Shown one piece after another: positions 10,001 to 16,563 of a DNA stretch of 26,249 nucleotides; the first letter of the stretch is position 1; each line of letters begins with the position of its first letter. The position numbers and the translations under genes are program-made. Source of the stretch: a virus; IMG/VR virus record IMGVR_UViG_3300042306_000142, positions 1 through 26,249 of that record. One strand, written 5' to 3'. The notes under the pieces are model-generated. The model was not told the origin of the DNA. It made no database searches and saw nothing but the letters and a program-made list of their open reading frames with translations.

Positions 10001-10118
10001 CTGATGCGCCAATACCACCACCACCATCAATTTCAATAGTTGGCGAGACATAGTTATTCCCGCCTGAGATTATGGTAAATCCAGTAACAACTTTCTTGGA
10101 TGGTGGAATAAGATTCAT
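7044..10118 (-). CDS. 7: Baseplate wedge protein gp7, rearranged
   Basis: The product is 1024 aa, close in length to T4 gp7 (1032 aa) but built differently. Residues 10-75 are GGSGY-type beta modules. Residues about 85-205 match the T4 gp7 region around 'FYSTKGIEASYKFLFKVLYNEEVE', here 'FYESKGAEDSIELLFKILYD'. Residues 558-606 match T4 'YINRSRSYYVMKIKSNLPSS...VHPVGF', here 'YYYQNYSYVIKSGV' then 'INKTVHPAGMAVFGELL'. A second pair of GGSGF/GGSGY modules lies near 310-360. The C-terminal third is an extension with five exact-length 20-residue repeats (714-813). The large N-terminal part of T4 gp7 is missing. gp7 links the hub-proximal wedge (gp6, gp25, gp53) to gp8 and gp10. The ATG overlaps the gp6 stop (TAATG), implying coupled translation. 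Confidence 0.88.
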   Translation of the reverse strand: MNLIPPSKKVVTGFTIISGGNNYVSPTIEIDGGGGIGASVEATVVGGKITALNIINQGSGFTTPPTVTIEDDEGEGASITAIIGDPPYKNKLEFLIQEQLPEFVQNEYTGFVTFLEGYYRFLDQSGEVNNFLLSAKDYSDVDTTLEAFIEQFRSQYAVDIPKNVLVNQRRLVKLIRDFYESKGAEDSIELLFKILYDETVEFFYPSTHILKASDGVWIEDVIIRIIEGDDDVDPFTLQGKICNLVYYENTGVQIFPKTIETTVTGVKKLAYTLPAIYELNVSLPKNSPLKVPGAGAVATLNITSGVITSVTVVSGGSGFYAAPEITLTGTNGSGAVLRANIVDGEVDTIAVIQGGSGYIENDDENEEESIEVVFSTDSIRTHIHLPSDPNTIYGYVIRQLSTVEVISCDGDGVDDDCGFRVGQIYQIDEQSVVGQYVIDPPMSAVTDTLIDAIDANPLEYGTYDAERFADGINDPFFNIGDEYIRVNRDNRASIRISSIDESGCVTAVTIFNTGFEFEQEQFQTTIISPNGCEAVLAFTTGAVLVKAGRFKDSRGMLSNINKLQDNYYYQNYSYVIKSGVTSNTWLPIINKTVHPAGMAVFGELLITQTIDMVDYIGVLEILVLNEFFGDITVINDQTRSVDFEKVLLDNVDGRRSYYAIPDYVPTEYASADSDLLKVHFYKVLSDLTNLSDSVDLLYDKGLYDTEEDATSMVDSFDRVVQYFREFNDVATPTDSFDRVVQYFRVFDEGTSLSDSFDRVVQYVRLFNEEISSTDSFDRVVQYVREFDEETTLIDSFSRVVQYVRLFNDAFYTSHTTAVDFGKTLIEDPLWVTRDFWANPDYSGTEFAWNAEETIEVAFGKNVSDSYSSSDIIDIISFGKVITDTASISIERPGFVINKVLSETIFASDAKSITTALPTLADSFIVSEDSIISNLLTKTEIATTLDYYNKVLQISSADGAETSEIIFIEDEIPHIDMVGVNESSRMIINKGIGDMLGITDSGIINTQDYVNGDFGSDFVGQAVYF
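7680..7979 (-). repeat. Five tandem 60-bp repeats in gp7
   Basis: Five head-to-tail units of exactly 60 bp encode 20-residue units that each begin DSF(D/S)RVVQY(F/V)R.F, giving gp7 residues 714-813. The first 12 residues of each unit are nearly fixed and the last 6-8 vary (for example NDVATPT, DEGTSLS, NEEISST, DEETTLI). Third-base differences between units are modest, so the DNA repeat is still easily seen. The heptad-like hydrophobic spacing (F, V, V, Y, F) suggests a helical or beta-hairpin stalk. Function is unknown. Confidence 0.95.
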
Positions 10119-12034
10119 TATGTTGTAACCGTTACCTGTAGACCCGTAGTAATATTAGCAGCAACATTAGCAGCACTATCTTGATCTAATTTGAGCAGAG
10201 AATTTCTAGAAATCGTAGGAATAATTGCTCCCGTATAATCTTCGAGAGTTCTTGTTAAAATTTTAGTTGTAATATCTGCTGTGACATTTTGTGGTTTGAC
10301 GTAAATTCTAAATGCATTTGCACCACCCAACAAAGAGATAAAATAGCAGGTCGGTATAAGTATTTTGCCTGTTCCGTAATTTATTGTTCCGAAACTAGAA
10401 GATAGAACTACATCAGTGCCAATTTGTTTCAGGTAAATTGTTCCAGTTCCCAATGGATCTGGAGGAGATTGATCTGGAACATCAACCATATATGCGTCAT
10501 AATAGGTATTATTTAACAACGTATTAAAATACGTAGAACGCAAACTATTTGGTTGCACAGGTTGTCCGAAATTTGGATCCAATCTGAATGAAATTTGATT
10601 TGATACTACACCAGTGAACCGTTTATGTAAAGTAAGATCAATATTATTCGTAATGATCGAACTAGAAGTATCCATGATTTCTGCACTCAATTTTGAATAG
10701 TAGAAATCTTGCGCAAGTTTATTCACATTAAGGTCGAAGTGATCGATTACAGATTGTCTAACTCTAGTAGCAAGTTCGGATGAAGTTTCGAAAGTTTTCT
10801 TCTGATCATATTTAATTGTCGAATTAACACTGATGAATGTATATTCGGGATCAACAAAAACAGGTTGGATCGAGACTACACTCTTTGGTGCGATAATATC
10901 TCGCGCGATTGTATCCTTATCTGATTCTGTGATAACCGTGCCAGCAACTGGATCTAAACAAATAAACACTCTACCATAAATCGGCGGATCATTAATTTCT
11001 CCACCCCAAACACTGATAGAATTAATTCCAGGGAATCTTCTCTTAATCAGAGTTGCGTAGTCATCAGAGGTTACTGCACGATCTCTGGTTGTATTGAATT
11101 TTGGTGCATTGAATTTAATACTATCAATGCTCTCTGCTTGCGCACCACGAGAAGCACGTGTAATGACTTCTACTGTTTTAGTCTCTGTCGATCCAGTAAG
11201 GATATTACTCACAGAAAAATTGGATAAGTTATTTGCGCCATCTGCAGAACCAACAAAATATTCAACAGTAATAATATCACCGTATTCTAATTGCTTCCCT
11301 AAAATGTTATCGCCAAATACGATTTGGTATAAACCGTCATAACCCATCTCAATCCAAAACACATTACTATTATTATCGATGTTAAGATATGTATCTGAAT
11401 AATTGAAAGACGTAGTTATATCATCACTTGGGGTTTGAACAGAAACCGTAACCGTAGTAATATCTACATTTTTGTTTGGAATGATAAATGGTCCAGACAG
11501 AGTTGTACTATCTGCAAAGAATGTATTTGCGACTCTGTTGCCTTCGATTAATTTAATATCCCCGAATGTAAATGTTTTTATCGATCCATTTTGATCTGAT
11601 ACAGTAACAGTATAATCGTCATCAGGTTTAAATGAGTATACACCACTTGGTACTAGGTCAGAAGGAATTCCTGTCGCAGTAAAAGAAGTGTTTTTAGATA
11701 ATGTGAGAGAATCTGGACCGTAGTTTGCTGGTGCGACTACTTCTAATGAGACTTCTGCTCTTGCACAAGTCTGAGAATTTGGTAAATACCCCATTGTCTT
11801 TGCAATAGAAACAACAGAAGATCTTTTTAACGCACTATCGAGGAACATTTCATTAGCAAGAAGATGTGCAAGAGTAGCATTGTAGTGCGTATTATATGCA
11901 AGAACATCGAGTAGGACTGACATTGCAGATCCCTCGAAATTATAATCTGAAAATTCATCCTGTGAAGCAAGATATTCTTTCAGGTTTTGCTTGATTCCGT
12001 GGAAATCAAGTTCTGTTACTCTAAGTTCTGCCAT
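10118..12034 (-). CDS. 6: Baseplate wedge protein gp6
   Basis: The product is 638 aa, against 660 aa in T4 gp6. The N-terminus 'TELDFHGIKQNLKEYLASQDEF' followed by 'YNFEGSAMSVLLDVLAYNTHYN' and 'ANEMFLDSALKRSSV' is the diagnostic gp6/Baseplate_J-like opening shared by T4 and marine T4-like phages. The middle has 'RAVTSDDYATLIKRRFPGI' followed by 'SVWGGEINDPPIYGRVFI', the conserved core. gp6 forms the inner ring of wedge dimers that changes shape when the tail contracts. The ATG directly abuts the gp25 stop (TAAATG) and the gene ends overlapping gp7, fitting the conserved 25-6-7-8 order. A purine-rich AAAGAGAG stretch in the end of gp25 may serve as ribosome site. Confidence 0.95.
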   Translation of the reverse strand: MAELRVTELDFHGIKQNLKEYLASQDEFSDYNFEGSAMSVLLDVLAYNTHYNATLAHLLANEMFLDSALKRSSVVSIAKTMGYLPNSQTCARAEVSLEVVAPANYGPDSLTLSKNTSFTATGIPSDLVPSGVYSFKPDDDYTVTVSDQNGSIKTFTFGDIKLIEGNRVANTFFADSTTLSGPFIIPNKNVDITTVTVSVQTPSDDITTSFNYSDTYLNIDNNSNVFWIEMGYDGLYQIVFGDNILGKQLEYGDIITVEYFVGSADGANNLSNFSVSNILTGSTETKTVEVITRASRGAQAESIDSIKFNAPKFNTTRDRAVTSDDYATLIKRRFPGINSISVWGGEINDPPIYGRVFICLDPVAGTVITESDKDTIARDIIAPKSVVSIQPVFVDPEYTFISVNSTIKYDQKKTFETSSELATRVRQSVIDHFDLNVNKLAQDFYYSKLSAEIMDTSSSIITNNIDLTLHKRFTGVVSNQISFRLDPNFGQPVQPNSLRSTYFNTLLNNTYYDAYMVDVPDQSPPDPLGTGTIYLKQIGTDVVLSSSFGTINYGTGKILIPTCYFISLLGGANAFRIYVKPQNVTADITTKILTRTLEDYTGAIIPTISRNSLLKLDQDSAANVAANITTGLQVTVTT

Positions 12035-12424
12035 TTAGCGAGCTCTCTTTAAGAATGTTGAATATGTAATTGGTTCGGGATTGCCGACTACATAGAAACT
12101 GATGGTTATGTCATATTGATTAAGGTCAAAATTTGGTGACACCTCAACCAATTCAAGTTTACATCTAGGTTCGAACTGAGTGATCAGAAGCGTAATTTGT
12201 GCCTCTAACATGTTTGCAGTAACGAGATCCATAGGTTCAAACAACATCATATAAATCGGCGAACCAACAATATAGTTAAACGGTCTTTCACCGTTCGCAG
12301 TCAACAATAATATTCTAAGCGATTGCTTAACTGAATTGATGTCAAACTTCATCCCCAAGTCACCCGTTCCAGGATGCGGAGTAAAGGAAAGATCTAAATC
12401 TTTGTATATTCTGACTGTCTTCAT
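12035..12424 (-). CDS. 25: Baseplate wedge protein gp25
   Basis: The product is 129 aa (T4 gp25, 132 aa) of the GPW/gp25 family, which is found in all contractile tail machines. It shows the typical 'YKDLDLSFTPHPGTGDL' opening, 'VKQSLRILLLTANGERPF' and the 'EPRCKLELVEVSPN' segment. gp25 binds gp6 and gp53 at the wedge core and helps start sheath polymerisation. It begins the 25-6-7 block. Its ATG lies only 6 nt after a perfect late-promoter element (see 12431-12438), so a transcript from that element would have almost no leader. Alternatively the gene is read from the upstream operon transcript. Downstream starts would delete the conserved N-terminal strand, so this start is preferred. Confidence 0.95.
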   Translation of the reverse strand: MKTVRIYKDLDLSFTPHPGTGDLGMKFDINSVKQSLRILLLTANGERPFNYIVGSPIYMMLFEPMDLVTANMLEAQITLLITQFEPRCKLELVEVSPNFDLNQYDITISFYVVGNPEPITYSTFLKRAR

Positions 12425-12430
12425 AATACT

Positions 12431-12438
12431 TATTTATA
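12431..12438 (-). promoter_or_regulatory. Candidate T4-type late promoter upstream of gp25
   Basis: The minus strand reads TATAAATA, an exact match to the T4 late promoter -10 element, followed by AGTATT and then the gp25 ATG. The stretch after the core also resembles the extended T4 consensus. It lies in the only gap (20 nt) between the gp5C-type gene and gp25. Transcription would start about at the gp25 ATG, so it would be near-leaderless. Confidence 0.5.
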
Positions 12439-12444
12439 TGCCTT

Positions 12445-15400
12445 TTAGTATTTTTTAAACGATCCATTTGCCGAAACACGTTTGTGATTATACATGGTAA
12501 AGTGTTGGTATCGATTCCCAGATTGTTTAAATGAGATATGAATCCAGTGTCCGCCCGAAGGTAGATATTCTAGAAGAACTTGATCGTAAGGAACGTTTTT
12601 GATAATCCACTGCACAATCTCGTCATGATATTTCGCCTTACTCATACCGTTGAATTTCATATCAACTGCCTGCCCGAGCATATGCTGCGAGGTTGTTGAT
12701 CCTCCAGATGGAATATAATCTCGGAATCCTGATGTGAAATACATTCCAGGGAACTTAGTTCTGATTGGATCTAAGCAGTTTACTGCCAAACAGCGCATGT
12801 TTGCAATCATGTCTGCTTTGCTGAATCCACCATACGCTCTCAACTTACCCTTGACCATTACATCTTTTAAGGTAAATTTATCAGAGATTTTCATCCCATA
12901 ATTTACGCCATTTGAAATGTTAATATCTGGGAGTTTGGTTCCAGTCTTAGTTACATTACATGCAGTAGGTGCGACCTTTCCGCTTTCTGGACTACTTGAT
13001 CCATCTTCTCCAGGAGTCGCGCTATCCTCAATACCTGCAGCGTTGCTATCTGCAATACCATCTTCGCCATCATAATCCATACCCTTTGCTTCATCCGGAG
13101 AGACACCACCGCCACCTCCAACAAATTCAGGTTCACTTGGAGTCATCGGTGAAACTGGATCTGCAACAATAGTAATATCAGGAGGAGTACCATCCGATGC
13201 GGTCACCGCAGAACCTGCGCTTCCAGGATTTACTGTAATGATTGCACCATCAACATTGGTAGCACCACCACCCTTAACATTCATCGTTGAACCTGCTTGG
13301 ATATTTGTCTTACCAGATGCCTTGATGTTTGTCTCTGCGCCGTAAACATTCGCCTTCGCGTCGGACTTAATGTTAATATCAGAGGTAGCATCAATATTAA
13401 TCTTGTTGTTGGACAGAATGTCCACGCTTGTCGCAGATCCAAGACGCCAAGAACCTGAAGTGGCAGAGTCAATATTACCATTGACATCCATTGAATAATC
13501 ACCATCGACGCGAGTAGCAAAGGTTCCTTTGACAGCAAGGTTCATGTTGCCACCGACTTTCCAGTCAACGTTTCCGTGTGTATCGATATTCGTATTACCA
13601 CCGACTGTAAGATTACAGTTGTTTGCTACATAGATATTACAACTGCCACCAACGTGAACATTTGCCTTGCCTTCGATCGTAATAACACCATTGCGATCGA
13701 TAACCGTATAACCGTCACCAATAATTTTATTTACCTGCGAACCATCTGGTCGCATTTCTTGGAACGTGCCTGATTTATGATTTAGAGAAACACGTTCTGC
13801 ATTCGGCGTATCATCAAATTCCATAGTGTGACCAGATTCACTCTGGTAGGTATGGTTGTATGGATACTCAGCAGCAAAGGCAGACTTCGGTTGAGAAACA
13901 GACTCGCCTGTTCGACCAGCAATAGGTTTCGAAGTTGTCCTTTGTGCATCATGTTGACCGTGGATCGTTTGATCCTGTGGTAGTGCTTTAGTTTCTCCTG
14001 GATTTTTCCCAACCGCGAGTGCATTGACATCACCGTTACCTGCTTCGAGATATTCTTTCTTGGGATAGACATTATTTGGATCTTTATATCCCTTTGTCGG
14101 ATCAGTATCTCGAAGTCCCTCGTTTGTGGGTTGATTTGCCACAGTTGGTTTTGCCTGAACAAGTTCTGCTGGGTTGGGTGCAGAGATTGTTGGTGATCCA
14201 GGTTTTGTTTGTAGAAGATCGTCTAATAATTTGTTTGCCGAAAACCCAACCCCAAAGAAATCCATGGAAGTTTTTCCACTAGAACTGGTTTTAATCAATC
14301 CATTTGCGAACTTAATCGCTGTGTCGATTCCCTGACCATTAGCAACAGACAGCATTCCCATGATAACATCTTTGGGTGAATCCGCTGTAATTGCCTTTGC
14401 AGAAAGAAGAGATTTGATATTTCTATCGAGCAAAGAAACCATAGCATTGTTTTGGGAAGATGGATCGTTTAAAAATCCACCACCACCGCCGCCAAGATTA
14501 GTAATCTGCTCGATGTGAGCATCATCGATAATTTCTGTGACTTCTTTTTCATGTGTATCAACCAAAGAAGTAACTACAGAGACTGCATTCGTTAAATTTT
14601 CAACAGAAGGTGCTATTCTGAATGGATCAAAAGAAACATCAATTGCTTCATTTACTGCAGATGTTTTTCTATCAATTTGGTTGGAAACTAATTCAAATGC
14701 AACCTTAGTTGCAGATGGAAGTTTGACTGAATTAGTAATTAATGCAGTAGCAGATTTTACCGCAGAAGAAGTAAGTGTCTTTGTTATGGTGTTAACCATT
14801 TTATTTGTAGTGCTTAATACTTCATTCGATCCTGAGGCAGATGTTGTCAATGCAATCTTTGTAGTAAGACCAGACCCCTCCTTAGAAAGAGTGTTTTTAA
14901 CAGAAGAAACTGCGGATCCTACCGAACCGTTTGCTTGGTTGACAACTGTATTTGCAATCGCTGCTGCACTGCCAATTTTCGCAGTCCAGATTTTAGGATC
15001 AGCGAGAGCAGCAAAGTTTAGATTATTACCAACATTACCAATGTTCGTTGGAATCGGAAGTCCCAATTTATTAAGAGCATCAAGCGCAAAGTTTTTACCG
15101 AGGTTTTTACCAATCAATCCACCAAGACCAAACTTCGCGAGAGAATCAGATGACTGTTCTCTAATCCAAGTTTTCTTTGTCAGTATTGAAATGTCAGGAA
15201 TATTCTTTTTAATATTCTCTAATGTTTTTTCGATAGCATTAGGCGCGACTGCACCAACAGTCTGTAGGGCCTCGAGATTGAAACCATATGCCCCGACTTT
15301 ACCACTATCTGAAATTGTAGAATGTGAACCGCCGCCAACATCATGCGCGATGGATCCCATCAATTGCTTAATTTCTGTCGCAGAAAGAACCTTGCTTATT

Positions 15401-15453
15401 TTAGTATTATCTAAAATTTTAGATAAATCTTGGTTGAGCAGAACATCCAACAT
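12445..15453 (-). CDS. Central spike protein: gp5C-like beta-helix with M15 peptidase
   Basis: The product is 1002 aa. Residues 1-520 are an Ala/Ser/Thr-rich region with predicted helices that I do not recognise. Residues about 527-580 closely follow the start of the T4 gp5 C-terminal part ('EYPYNHTYQSESGHTMEFDD' matching T4 'EYPYVHTMETESGHIQEFDD'). Residues 590-735 are repeats of the V.VGG.. / INI.. type that build the triple-stranded beta-helix needle. A Pro/Gly/Asp-rich linker follows, then a C-terminal M15-type peptidase (about 845-985) with the zinc motif SQHMLGQAVD (H924, D931) and E962, HWIH (H972). M15 enzymes cleave D-Ala-containing peptide bonds in peptidoglycan. All expected metal and catalytic residues are present. 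The ATG overlaps the upstream stop (TGATG), so it is translated coupled to the OB/GH19 gene. It replaces the C-terminal half of T4 gp5. Confidence 0.9.
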   Translation of the reverse strand: MLDVLLNQDLSKILDNTKISKVLSATEIKQLMGSIAHDVGGGSHSTISDSGKVGAYGFNLEALQTVGAVAPNAIEKTLENIKKNIPDISILTKKTWIREQSSDSLAKFGLGGLIGKNLGKNFALDALNKLGLPIPTNIGNVGNNLNFAALADPKIWTAKIGSAAAIANTVVNQANGSVGSAVSSVKNTLSKEGSGLTTKIALTTSASGSNEVLSTTNKMVNTITKTLTSSAVKSATALITNSVKLPSATKVAFELVSNQIDRKTSAVNEAIDVSFDPFRIAPSVENLTNAVSVVTSLVDTHEKEVTEIIDDAHIEQITNLGGGGGGFLNDPSSQNNAMVSLLDRNIKSLLSAKAITADSPKDVIMGMLSVANGQGIDTAIKFANGLIKTSSSGKTSMDFFGVGFSANKLLDDLLQTKPGSPTISAPNPAELVQAKPTVANQPTNEGLRDTDPTKGYKDPNNVYPKKEYLEAGNGDVNALAVGKNPGETKALPQDQTIHGQHDAQRTTSKPIAGRTGESVSQPKSAFAAEYPYNHTYQSESGHTMEFDDTPNAERVSLNHKSGTFQEMRPDGSQVNKIIGDGYTVIDRNGVITIEGKANVHVGGSCNIYVANNCNLTVGGNTNIDTHGNVDWKVGGNMNLAVKGTFATRVDGDYSMDVNGNIDSATSGSWRLGSATSVDILSNNKINIDATSDINIKSDAKANVYGAETNIKASGKTNIQAGSTMNVKGGGATNVDGAIITVNPGSAGSAVTASDGTPPDITIVADPVSPMTPSEPEFVGGGGGVSPDEAKGMDYDGEDGIADSNAAGIEDSATPGEDGSSSPESGKVAPTACNVTKTGTKLPDINISNGVNYGMKISDKFTLKDVMVKGKLRAYGGFSKADMIANMRCLAVNCLDPIRTKFPGMYFTSGFRDYIPSGGSTTSQHMLGQAVDMKFNGMSKAKYHDEIVQWIIKNVPYDQVLLEYLPSGGHWIHISFKQSGNRYQHFTMYNHKRVSANGSFKKY

Positions 15454-16556
15454 CAGATAAAGTTCCCGTTCTTAGTAAAGTTTTCCATAAAGCACTTATA
15501 TAATTCTCGTTTGTGTTGGTGATTCTTATTAATATCAAGACCAGTTTGTTTAATCAAAATTTCAATGGCATTATCACCAACAAGAGAAGAAGTCTTTACT
15601 CCTTTATACTGATAAAATGCAAGGCAGCACTTGGCACTAAATTCGACGCTGGAGTTTACTTTTTGTGGATTGGACACTAGATCCTCTCCAATTATCTTAC
15701 CAATCTTCGCAAATGCATCTTTACCAGTTATTTGCACAAAAGAATGTCCACGGAATTTATAACCATCCAGTGGAGAGGTGGTAATAGTATTGCAATTGGC
15801 ATTACCAAGACCCTTACTGGTATCACCATAGATAAAGTTTGCCATGGCAATTGGACCTGCTGACTTTAACTGACGAGCAAATGCTTCACCTCTATTACGA
15901 ACTTTCCTGAAATTCTTCAGCATGGTCTTGACTGACCAATTGGTGTTTTCGGCAATAGGACTAAACGCAGATTCTACACCAGCGATTGCCAGAAATGCAG
16001 CAACTGCATTGTTGCTATATCCTGCTGCTCGACATGCTTTAATGATTTGATTAATATTTGATTTATTACCACGCGCCATAATGTTTTTAGCAAAACTGCT
16101 GCAGTTGCAATTCTTTAACTTTTCTAGAGCAGCAGGATCGACTTTATTAGAACTACCACTACCACTACCACTACCATCACTGCCTCCCGAGGTAGGAGAG
16201 TTACCTGATCCGTCACCCCCACCGCCGCTACCATTGCTCGCAGGAACAGCATTAATTGTCCCAACAAAAGCAGGTTGCTGACCTTCTGCGCCATCCATGA
16301 AGAATCCCCACACCCAAGTACCTTCTACTGGACCAGTTGGGGACCAACCAATACCAGAAGTGCTGGCACTATTTGCGGGCATAATTGGCATCGCCCAAGG
16401 AAGATCGTCGGTTGGTAACTGTTCTTTATCATCTGTGTGATAACCAAGAATTCGCAATCTTACGCGACCAATACGCATAGGATCTCCACGATCTTCAACA
16501 CATCCGAAGAACCAATAAAAGTTTGAATCATTATTTGAAAAGAAATTATCTGCCAT
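15453..16556 (-). CDS. 5: Baseplate hub gp5 N-terminal part with GH19 lysozyme/chitinase-like domain
   Basis: The product is 367 aa. Residues 10-102 match the gp5 OB fold of T4 ('NFYWFFGCVEDRGDPMRIGR' against 'NLNWFVGVVEDRMDPLKLGR', then LPWAMPIMP, SGIGWSPTGPVEGTWVWGFF). Residues 106-137 are a Gly/Ser linker. Residues about 165-350 look like a glycoside hydrolase family 19 fold: AAFLAIAGVESAF with the probable catalytic E195, then 'DGYKFRGHSFVQITGKDAF', the conserved second motif. GH19 enzymes cut beta-1,4 links of chitin or peptidoglycan glycan. T4 gp5 has a GH24 (T4-type) lysozyme at this place, so the enzyme domain has been swapped. There is no beta-helix here; it is on the next gene. The ATG lies 7 nt after the gp27-like stop. 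Confidence 0.9.
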   Translation of the reverse strand: MADNFFSNNDSNFYWFFGCVEDRGDPMRIGRVRLRILGYHTDDKEQLPTDDLPWAMPIMPANSASTSGIGWSPTGPVEGTWVWGFFMDGAEGQQPAFVGTINAVPASNGSGGGGDGSGNSPTSGGSDGSGSGSGSSNKVDPAALEKLKNCNCSSFAKNIMARGNKSNINQIIKACRAAGYSNNAVAAFLAIAGVESAFSPIAENTNWSVKTMLKNFRKVRNRGEAFARQLKSAGPIAMANFIYGDTSKGLGNANCNTITTSPLDGYKFRGHSFVQITGKDAFAKIGKIIGEDLVSNPQKVNSSVEFSAKCCLAFYQYKGVKTSSLVGDNAIEILIKQTGLDINKNHQHKRELYKCFMENFTKNGNFI

Positions 16557-16563
16557 TTTTATC

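Noticed and set aside
14537-15460. 307-codon plus-strand open frame opposite the spike gene
   Set aside because: It lies wholly antisense to the N-terminal part of the 1002-aa spike gene, has no ribosome site or recognisable domain, and its composition mirrors the opposite coding strand.
15440-15470. Programmed frameshift joining the two gp5 halves
   Set aside because: No slippery heptamer precedes the stop (the codons read AAC TTT ATC TGA), and the TGATG overlap is adequate for reinitiation.
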